Source of the DNA: Larix kaempferi
Lineage: Eukaryota > Streptophyta > Pinopsida > Pinales > Pinaceae
Direction: 5' to 3'
Assembly (NCBI GenBank): GCA_027924585.1
Contig: BSBM01000917.1
Span: forward strand, 10,345,501 to 10,409,500
Length of the DNA: 64,000 nucleotides
The position numbers and the translations under genes were made by a program. The notes under the pieces were generated by a model that was not told the origin of the DNA, did no database searches, and saw only the letters and a list, made by a program, of their open reading frames with translations. Below, in pieces: positions 52,301-62,869 of this stretch; position 1 is the first letter of the stretch; each line of letters starts with the position of its first letter.

Positions 52301-55126
52301 AGAAAGTCGTTCTGACATAGAATGTGCATACTTTGTAGATTCCATTTATGAAATAAAACACATTTTCTAAAAACACGTGTTTTTTACGAAATCATGTAGA
52401 CCTTCTAGAAGCTGTGATTTTAAAAAACGGTGGAAGTAAGCTTTTCTTATTTCCAAACGCATGCGCAAACTATAGAAAGTCATTGTGACGTAGAATGTGC
52501 ATACTTTGTTGATTCCATTTATGAAATAAAACACATTTTCTAAAAACTCATGTTTTTTACGAAATCATGTAAACCTTCTAGAAGCTGTGATTTTAATAAA
52601 TGGGGGAAGTAAGCTTTTCTTATTTCCGGACGCATGCGCAAACTATAGAAAGTCGTTATGACGTAGAATGTGCATACTTTGTAGATTCCATTTATGAAAT
52701 AAAACACATTTTCTAAAAACTCGTGTTTTTTACGAAATCATGTAAACCTTCTAGAAGTGGTGATTTTAAAAAACGGGGGAAGTAAGCTTTTCTTATTTCT
52801 GGACGCATTCGCAAACTATAGAAAGTCGTTATGACGTAGAATGTGCATACTTTGTAGATTCCATTTATGAAATAAAACACATTTTCTAAAAACAGGTGTT
52901 TTTTAAGAAATCATGTAAACCTTTTAGACGCTGTGATTTTAAAAAACGGTGGAAGTAAGCTTTTCTTATTTCCAAACGCATGCGCAAACTACAGAAAGTC
53001 GCTATGAGGTAGAATGTGCACACTTTGTTGATTCCATTTATGAAATAAAACACATTTTCTAAAAACTCGTGTTTTTTACGAAATCATGTAAACCTTCAAG
53101 AAGCTGTGATTTTAAAAAACGGTGGAAGTAAGCTTTTCTTATTTCCGGTCGAATGCGAAAACTATAGAAAGTCGTTATGACGTAGAATGTGTATACTTTG
53201 TTGATTCCATTTATGAAATAAAACACATTTCCTAAAAACTTGTGTTTTTTATGAAATCATGTAAACCTTCTAGAAGCGGTGATTTTAAAAAACGGTAGAA
53301 GTAAGCTTTTCTTATTTCCGGACGCATGCGCAAACTATAGAAAGTCGTTATGACGTAGAATGTGCATACTTAGTTGATTCCATTTATGAAATAAAACACA
53401 TTTTCTAAAAACTCGTGTTTTTTAAGAAATCATGTAAACCTTCTAGAAGCGGTGATTTTAAAAAACGGGGGAAGTAAGCTTTTCTTATTTCCAAACGCAT
53501 TCGCAAACTATAGAAAGTCGTTATGACGTAGAATGTGCATACTTTGTAGATTCCATTTATGAAATAAAACACATTTTCTAAAAACTCATGTTTTTTAAGA
53601 AATCATGTAAACCTTCTAGAAGCTGTGATTTTAAAAAACGGGGGAAGTAAGCTTTTCTTATTTCCGGATGCATGCACAAACTATAGAAAGTCATTATGAC
53701 GTAGAATGTGCATACTTTGTAGGTTCCATTGATGAAATAAAACACATTTTCTAAAAACTCGTGTTTTTTACGAAATCATGTAAACCTTCAAGAAGCTGTG
53801 ATTTTAAAAAACGGTGGAAGTAAGCTTTTCTTATTTCCGGTCGAATGCGCAAACTATATAAAGTCGTTATGATGTAGAATGTGCATACTTTGTAGATTCC
53901 ATTTATGAAATAAAACACATTTTCTAAAAACTCGTGTTTTTTACGAAATCATGTAAACCTTCTAGAAGCTGTGATTTTAAAAAACGGGGGAAGTAAGCTT
54001 TTCTTATTTCCGGACGCATGCGCAAACCATAGAAAGTCGTTATGACGTAGAATGTGCATACTTTGTAGATTCCATTTATAAAATAAAACACATTTTCTAA
54101 AAACACGTGTTTTTTACGAAATCGTGTAAACCTTCTAGAAGCTGTGATTTTAAAAAACGGGGGAAGTAAGCTTTTCTTATTTCCAAACGCATGCGCAAAC
54201 TATAGAAAGTCGTTGTGACGTAGAACGTGCATACTTTGTAGATTCCATTTATGAAATAAAACACATTTTCTAAAAACTCGTGTTTTTTAAGAAATCATGT
54301 AAACCTTCTAGAAGCTGTGATTTTAAAAAACGGGGGAAGTAAGCTTTTCTTATTTCCGGACGCATGCGCAAACTATAGAAAGTCGTTATGACGTAGAATG
54401 TGCATACTTTGTTGATTCTATTTATGAAATAAAACATATTTTCTAAAAACTAATGTTTTTTAAGAAATCATGTAAACCTTCTAGAAGCTGTGATTTTAAA
54501 AAACGGGGGAAGTAAGCTTTTCTTATTTCCAAACGCATGCGCAAACTATAGAAAGTCGTTATGACGTAGAATGTGCATACTTTTTTTATTCCATTTATGA
54601 AATAAAACAAATTTTCCAAAAAGTCGTGTTTTTTTAAGAAATCATGTAAACCTTCTAGAAGCTGTGATTTTAAAAAACGGGGGAAGTAAGCTATTCTTAT
54701 TTCCGGACGCATGCGAAAACTATAGAAAGTCGTTATGACGTATAATGTGCATACTTTGTAGATTCCATTTATAAAATAAAATACATTTTCTAAAAACACG
54801 TGTTTTTTACGAAAACGTGTAAACCTTCTAGAAGCTGTGATTTTAAAAAACGGTGGAAGTAAGCTTTTCTTATTTCCGGACGAATGCGCAAACTATAGAA
54901 AGTCGTTATGACGTAGAATGTGCATACTTTGTTGATTCCATTTATGAAATAAAACACATTTTCTAAAAACTCGTGTTTTTTAAGAAATCATGTAAACCTT
55001 CTAGAAGCTGTGATTTTAAAAAACGGTGGAAGTAAGCTTTTCTTATTTCCGGATGCATGCACAAACTATAGAAAGTCGTTATGACGTAGAATGTGCATAC
55101 TTTGTTGATTCCATTTATGAAATAAA

Positions 55127-55135
55127 TTTTTTTTT
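55127..55135 (+). repeat. T9 tract variant, third copy
   Basis: Counterpart of 46,302 in the second long HOR copy, exactly 8825 bp further on. Confidence 0.9.
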
Positions 55136-55472
55136 CTAAAAAGTCGTGTTTTTTAAGAAATCATGTAAACCTTCTAGAAGCTGTGATTTTAAAAAACGGG
55201 GGAAGTAAGATTTTCTTATTTCCGGACGCATGCGCAAACTATAGAAAGTCGTTATGACGGAGAATGTGCATACTTTGTAGATTCCATTTATGAAATAAAA
55301 CACATTTTCTAAAAACACGTGTTTTTTAAGAAATCATGTAACCATTCTAGAAGCTGTGATTTAAAAAAACGAGGGAAGTAAGGTTTTCTTATTTCCGGAC
55401 GCATGCGCAAACTATAGAAAGTCGTTATGACGTAGAATGTGCATACTTTGTTGATTCCATTTATGAAATAAA

Positions 55473-55481
55473 TTTTTTTTT
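55473..55481 (+). repeat. T9 tract variant, fourth copy
   Basis: Counterpart of 46,648 in the second long HOR copy, exactly 8825 bp further on. Confidence 0.9.
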
Positions 55482-55574
55482 CTAAAAAGTTGTGTTTTTT
55501 AAGAAATCATGTAAACCTTCTAGAAGCTGTGATTTTAAAAAACGGGGGAAGTAAGATTTTCTTATTTCCGGTCG

Positions 55575-58330
55575 AATGCGCAAACTATAAAAAGTGGTTA
55601 TGACGTAGAATGTGCATACTTTATTGACTCCATTTATGAAATAAAACACATTTTCTAAAAACTCGTGTTTTTTAAGAAATCATGTAAACCTTCTAGAAGC
55701 TGTGATTTTAAAAAACGAGGGAAGTAAGCTTTTCTTATTTCCAGACGCATGCGCAAACTATTGAAAGTCGTTATGACGTAGAATGTGCATACTTTGTAGA
55801 TTCAGTTTATGAAATAAAACACATTTTCTAAAAACACGTGTTTTTTACGAAATCGTGTAAACCTTCTACAAGCTGTGATTTTAAAAAACGGTGGAAGTAA
55901 GCTTTTCTTATTTCTGGACGCATGCGCAAACTATAGAAAGTCGTTGTGACGTAGAATGTGCATACTTTGTTGATTCCATTTATGAAATAAAACACATTTT
56001 CTAAAAACTCCTGTTTTTTAAGAAATCATGTAAACCTTCTAGAAGCTGTGATTTTAAAAAACGGGGGAAGTAAGCTTTTCTTATTTCCGGACGCATGCGC
56101 AAACTATAGAAAGTCGTTGTGACGTACAACGTGCATACTTTGTAGATTCCATTTATGAAATAAAACACATTTTCTAAAAACTCGTGTTTTTTAAGAAATC
56201 ATGTAAACCTTCTAGAAGCTGTGATTTTAAAAAACGGGGGAAGTAAGATTTTCTTATTTCCGGACGCATGCGCAAACTATAGAAAGTCGTTATGACGTAG
56301 AATGTGCATACTTTGTAGATTCCATTTATGAAATAAAACACATTTTCTAAAAACTCGTGTTTTTTACGAAATCATGTAAACCTTCTAGAAGCTGTGATTT
56401 TAAAAACCGTTGGAAGTAAGCTTTTCTTATTTCCGGATGCATGCACAAACTATAGAAAGTCATTATGACGTAGAATGTGCATACTTTGTTGATTCCATTT
56501 ATGAAATAAAACAAATTTTCTAAAAAGTCGTGTTTTTTAAGAAATCATGTAAACCTTCTAGAAGCTGTGATTTTAAAAAACGGGGGAAGTAAGATTTTCT
56601 TATTTCCGGACGCATGCGCAAACTATAGAAAGTCGTTATGACGTAGAATGTGCATACTTTGTAGATTCCATTGATGAAATAAAACACATTTTCTAAAAAC
56701 ACGTGTTTTTTAAGAAATCATGTAAACCTTCTAGAAGCTGTGATTTAAAAAAATGGGGGAAGTAAGGTTTTCTTATTTCCGGACGCATGCGCAAACTATA
56801 GAAAGTCGTTATGACGTAGAATGTGCATACTTTGTAGATTCCATTCATGAAATAAAACACATTTTCTAAAATCTCGTGTTTTTTACGAAATCATGTAAAC
56901 CTTCAAGAAGCTGTGATTTTAAAAAATGGTGGAAGTAAGCTTTACTTATTTCCGGTCGAATGCGCAAACTATAGAAAGTCGTTATGACGTAGAATGTGCA
57001 TACTTTGTTGATTCCATTTATGAAATAAAACACATTTTCTAAAAACTCATGTTTTTTAAGAAATCATGTAAACCTTCTAGAAGCTGTGATTTTAAAAAAT
57101 GAGGGAAGTAAGCTTTTCTTATTTCCAGACGCAAGCGCAAACTATTGAAAGTCGTTATGACATAGAATGTGCATACTTTGTAAATTCAGTTTATGAAATA
57201 AAACACATTTTCTAAAAACACGTGTTTTTTACGAAAACGTGTAAACCTTCTACAAGCTGTGATTTTAAAAAACGGTGGAAGTAAGCTTTTCTTATTTCTG
57301 GACGCATGCGCAAACTATAGAAAGTCGTTGTGACGTAGAATGTGCATACTTTGTTGATTCCATTTATGAAATTAAACACATTTTCTAAAAACTCGTGTTT
57401 TTTAAGAAATCATGTAAACCTTCTAGAAGCTGTGATTTTAAAAAACGGGGGAAGTAAGCTTTTCTTATTTCCGGACACATGCGCAAACTATAGAAAGTCG
57501 TTGTGACGTAGAACGTGCATACTTTGTAGATTCCATTTATGAAATAAAACACATTTTCTAAAAACTCGTGTTTTTTAAGAAATCATGTAAACCTTCTAGA
57601 AGCTGTGATTTTAAAAAACGGGGGAAGTAAGCTTTTCTTATTTCCGGACGCATGCGCAAACTATAGAAAGTCGTTATGACGTAGAATGTGCATACTTTGT
57701 AGATTCCATTTATGAAATAAAACACATTTTCTAAAAACTCGTGTTTTTTAAGAAATCATGTAAACCTTCTAGAAGCTGTGATTTAAAAAAACGGGGGAAG
57801 TAAGGTTTTCTTATTTTCGGACGCATGCGCAAACTATAGAAAGTCGTTATGACGTAGAATGTGCATACTTTGTAGATTCCATTCATGAAATAAAACACAT
57901 TTTCTAAAAACTCGTGTTTTTTACGAAATCATGTAAACCTTCAAGAAGCTGTGATTTTAAAAAATGGTGGAAGTAAGCTTTACTTATTTCCGGTCGAATG
58001 CGCAAACTATAGAAAGTCGTTATGACGTAGAATGTGCATACTTTGTTGATTCCATTTATGAAATAAAACACATTTTCTAAAAACTCGTGTTTTTTAAGAA
58101 ATCATGTAAACCTTCTAGAAGCTGTGATTTTAAAAAATGAGGGAAGTAAGCTTTTCTTATTTCCAGACGCATGCGCAAACTATTGAAACTCGTTATGACG
58201 TAGAATGTGCATACTTTGTAGATTCAGTTTATGAAATAAATCACATTTTCTAAAAACACGTGTTTTTTACGAAACCGTGTAAACCTTCTACAAGCTGTGA
58301 TTTTAAAAAACGGTGGAAGTAAGCTTTTCT
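55575..58330 (+). repeat. Nested 6/8-monomer HOR inside 52-mer copy 2
   Basis: Counterpart of the nested repeat in copy 1. The ACTATTGAAA marker falls at 55,756, 57,140 and about 58,178. The first step is 1384 bp (8 monomers) because of the extra monomer; the second is 1038 bp (6 monomers). Confidence 0.8.
56836..57008 (+). repeat. Single extra monomer in 52-mer copy 2
   Basis: The 173-bp insertion relative to copy 1 carries ATTCATGAAATAAAAC, TTCAAGAAGCTG, TGGTGGAAG, CTTTACTTATTTCC and GGTCGAATGCG. This combination is the same as the monomer exactly 1038 bp (6 monomers) downstream, apart from AAAATCTCG in place of AAAACTCG. The 6-monomer relation points to misaligned exchange within the nested repeat. 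Confidence 0.88.
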
Positions 58331-61300
58331 TATTTCCTGGACGCATGCGCAAACTATAGAAAGTCGTTGTGACGTAGAATGTGCATACTTTGTTGATTCC
58401 ATTTATGAAATAAAACACATTTTCTAAAAACTCGTGTTTTTTAAGAAATCATGTAAACCTTCTAGAAGCTGTGATTTTAAAAAACGGGGGAAGTAAGCTT
58501 TTCTTATTTCCGGACGCATGCGCAAACTATAGAAAGTCGTTGTGACGTAGAACGTGCATACTTTGTAGATTCAATTTATGAAATAAAACACATTTTCTAA
58601 AAACTCGTGTTTTTTAAGAAATCATGTAAACCTTCTAGAAGCTGTGATTTTAAAAAACGGGGGAAGTAAGCTTTTCTTATTTCCGGACGCATGCGCAAAC
58701 TATAGAAAGTCGTTATGACGTAGAATGTGCATACTTTGTTGATTCTATTTATGAAATAAAACATATTTTCTAAAAACTAATGTTTTTTAAGAAATCATGT
58801 AAACCTTCTAGAAGCTGTGATTTTAAAAAACGGGGGAAGTAAGCTTTTCTTATTTCCAAACGCATGCGCAAACTATAGAAAGTCTTTATGACGTAGAATG
58901 TGCATACTTTTTTTATTCCATTTATGAAATAAAACAAATTTTCTAAAAAGTCGTGTTTTTTAAGAAATCATGTAAACCTTCTAGAAGCTGTGATTTTAAA
59001 AAACGGGGGAAGTAAGATTTTCTTATTTCCGGATGCATGCGCAAACTATAGAAAGTCGTTATGACGTAGAATGTGCATACTTTGTAGATTCCATTTATGA
59101 AATAAAACACATTTTCTAAAAACACGTGTTTTTTAAGAAATCATGTAAACCTTCTAGAAGCTCTGATTTTAAAAAACGGTGGAAGTAATCTTTTGTTATT
59201 TCCAAATGCATGCGCAAACTATAGAAAGTCGTTATGACGTAGAATGTGCATACTTTGTTGATTCCATTTATGAAATAAAACACATTTTCTAAAAACTCGT
59301 GTTTTTTAAGAAATCATGTAAACCTTCTAGAAGCTGTGATTTTAAAAAATGGGGGAAGTAAGCTTTTCTTATTTCCGGATGCATGCGCAAACTATAGAAA
59401 GTCGTTATGACGTAGAGTGTGCATACTTTGTAGATTCAATTTATGAAATAAAACACATTTTCTAAAAACTCGTGTTTTTTAAGAAATCATGTAAACCTTC
59501 TAGAAGCTGTGATTTTAAAAAACGGTGGAAGTAAGCTTTTCTTATTTCCGGACGCATGCGCAAACTATAGAAAGTCGTTATGACGTAGAATGTGCATACT
59601 TTGTTGATTCTATTTATGAAATAAAACATATTTTCTAAAAACTAATGTTTTTTAAGAAATCATGTAAACCTTCTAGAAGCTGTGATTTTAAAAAACGGGG
59701 GAAGTAAGCTTTTCTTATTTCCAAACGCATGCGCAAACTATAGAAAGTCTTTATGACGTAGAATGTGCATACTATTTTTATTCCATTTATGAAATAAAAC
59801 ACATTTTTAAAAACTCGTGTTTTTTAAGAAATCATGTAAACCTTCTTGAAGCTGTGATTTTAAAAAACGGGGGAAGTAAGCTTTTCTTATTTCCGGACGC
59901 ATGCGCAAACTATAGAAAGTCGTTATGACGTAGAATGTGCATACTTTGTTGATTCCATTTATGAAATAAAACACATTTTCTAAAAACTCGTGTTTTTTAA
60001 GAAATCATGTAAACCTTCTAGAAGCTGTGTTTTTAAAAAACGGTGGAAGTAAGCTTTTCTTATTTCCAAACGCATGCACAAACTATAGAAAGTCGATATG
60101 ACGTAGAATGTGCATACTTTGTTGATTCCATTTATGAAATAAAACACATTTTCTAAAAACTCGTGTTTTTAAAAAAATCAAGTAAACCTTCTAGAAGCTA
60201 TGATTTTAAAAAACGGGGGAAGTAAGCTTTTCTTATTTCCAAATGCATGCGCTAACTATAGAAAGTCGTTATGACGTAGAATGTGCATACTTTGTAGATT
60301 CCATTTATGAAATAAAACACATTTTCTAAAAACTCGTGTTTTTTAAGAAATCATGTAAACCTTCTAGAAGCTGTGATTTTAAAAAACGGGGGAAGTAAGC
60401 TTTTCTTATTTCCAAACGCATGCGCAAACTATAGAAAGTCGTTATGACGTAGAATGTGCATACTTTGTTGATTCCATTTATGAAATAAAACACATTTTCT
60501 AAAAACTCGTGTTTTTTAAGAAATCATGTAAACCTTCTAGAAGCTGTGATTTTAAAAAACGGTGGAAGTAAGCTTTTGTTATTTCCGGACGCATGCGCAA
60601 ACTATAGAAATTCGTTATGACGTAGAATGTGCATACTTTCTTGATTCCATTTATGAAATAAAACACATTTTCTAAAAACTCGTGTTCTTTACGAAATCAT
60701 GTAAACCTTCTAGAAGCTGTGATTTTAAAAAACGGCGGAAGTAAGCTTTTCTTATTTCCAAACGCATGCGCAAACTATAGAAAGTCTTTATGACGTAGAA
60801 TGTGCATACTTTTTTGATTCCATTTATGAAATAAAACACATTTTCTAAAAACTCGTGTTTTTTAAGAAATCATGTAAACCTTCTAGAAGCTGTGATTTTA
60901 AAAAACGGGGGAAGTAAGCTTTTCTTAATTCCGGACGCATGCGCAAACTATAGAAAGTCGTTATGACGTAGAACGTGCATACTTTGTAGATTCCATTTAT
61001 GAAATAAAACACATTTTCTAAAAACTCGTGTTTTTTAAGAAATCATGTAAACCTTCTAGAAGCTGTGATTTTAAAAAACGGTGGAAGTAAGCTTTTCTTA
61101 TTTCAGGACGCATGCGCAAACTATAGAAATTCGTTATGATGTAGAATGTGAATATTTTGTAGATTCGATTTATGAAATAAAACACATTTTCTGAAAACTC
61201 GTGTTTTTTACGAAATCATGTAAACCTTCTAGAAGCTGTGATTTTAAAAAACGGTGGATGTAAGCTTTTCTTATTTCCGGACGCGTGGGAAAACTATAGA

Positions 61301-62869
61301 AAGTCGTTCTGACATAGAATGTGCATACTTTGTAGATTCCATTTATGAAATAAAACACATTTTCTAAAAACACGTGTTTTTTACGAAATCATGTAGACCT
61401 TCTAGAAGCTGTGATTTTAAAAAACGGTGGAAGTAAGCTTTTCTTATTTCCAAACGCATGCGCAAACTATAGAAAGTCATTGTGACGTAGAATGTGCATA
61501 CTTTGTTGATTCCATTTATGAAATAAAACACATTTTCTAAAAACTCATGTTTTTTACGAAATCATGTAAACCTTCTAGAAGCTGTGATTTTAATAAATGG
61601 GGGAAGTAAGCTTTTCTTATTTCCGGACGCATGCGCAAACTATAGAAAGTCGTTATGACGTAGAATGTGCATACTTTGTAGATTCCATTTATGAAATAAA
61701 ACACATTTTCTAAAAACTCGTGTTTTTTACGAAATCATGTAAACCTTCTAGAAGTGGTGATTTTAAAAAACGGGGGAAGTAAGCTTTTCTTATTTCTGGA
61801 CGCATTCGCAAACTATAGAAAGTCGTTATGACGTAGAATGTGCATACTTTGTAGATTCCATTTATGAAATAAAACACATTTTCTAAAAACAGGTGTTTTT
61901 TAAGAAATCATGTAAACCTTTTAGACGCTGTGATTTTAAAAAACGGTGGAAGTAAGCTTTTCTTATTTCCAAACGCATGCGCAAACTACAGAAAGTCGCT
62001 ATGAGGTAGAATGTGCACACTTTGTTGATTCCATTTATGAAATAAAACACATTTTCTAAAAACTCGTGTTTTTTACGAAATCATGTAAACCTTCAAGAAG
62101 CTGTGATTTTAAAAAACGGTGGAAGTAAGCTTTTCTTATTTCCGGTCGAATGCGAAAACTATAGAAAGTCGTTATGACGTAGAATGTGTATACTTTGTTG
62201 ATTCCATTTATGAAATAAAACACATTTCCTAAAAACTTGTGTTTTTTATGAAATCATGTAAACCTTCTAGAAGCGGTGATTTTAAAAAACGGTAGAAGTA
62301 AGCTTTTCTTATTTCCGGACGCATGCGCAAACTATAGAAAGTCGTTATGACGTAGAATGTGCATACTTAGTTGATTCCATTTATGAAATAAAACACATTT
62401 TCTAAAAACTCGTGTTTTTTAAGAAATCATGTAAACCTTCTAGAAGCGGTGATTTTAAAAAACGGGGGAAGTAAGCTTTTCTTATTTCCAAACGCATTCG
62501 CAAACTATAGAAAGTCGTTATGACGTAGAATGTGCATACTTTGTAGATTCCATTTATGAAATAAAACACATTTTCTAAAAACTCATGTTTTTTAAGAAAT
62601 CATGTAAACCTTCTAGAAGCTGTGATTTTAAAAAACGGGGGAAGTAAGCTTTTCTTATTTCCGGATGCATGCACAAACTATAGAAAGTCATTATGACGTA
62701 GAATGTGCATACTTTGTAGGTTCCATTGATGAAATAAAACACATTTTCTAAAAACTCGTGTTTTTTACGAAATCATGTAAACCTTCAAGAAGCTGTGATT
62801 TTAAAAAACGGTGGAAGTAAGCTTTTCTTATTTCCGGTCGAATGCGCAAACTATATAAAGTCGTTATGA

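Larger units (their letters stand above)
45048..53872 (+). repeat. 51-monomer HOR, copy 1 (8825 bp)
   Basis: Long unit repeated immediately downstream. Markers include CGCAAACCATAG (~45,200), ACTTTTTTTATTCC (~45,763), AATAAATTTTTTTTT (46,302 and 46,648), ACTATTGAAAG (46,931), ACGCGTGGGAAAAC (~52,284) and CATACTTAG (~53,366), all found again 8825 or 8997 bp later. The left junction lies in GTCGTTATGA, a 10-base stretch identical at 45,038, 53,863 and 62,860. Only scattered single-base differences separate the two copies (for example GCATGTGC near 47,271 against GCATGCGC near 56,095). Confidence 0.93.
53873..62869 (+). repeat. 52-monomer HOR, copy 2 (8997 bp)
   Basis: Second copy of the long unit. 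The offset from copy 1 is 8825 bp up to about 47.76 kb, 8824 bp after a box that has six Gs in copy 1 and five in copy 2, and 8997 bp from about 48.0 kb on, because copy 2 holds one extra monomer (56,836-57,008). It ends at 62,869. At 62,870 ATGAC replaces the ATGAT found at the start of copy 2. Confidence 0.93.
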
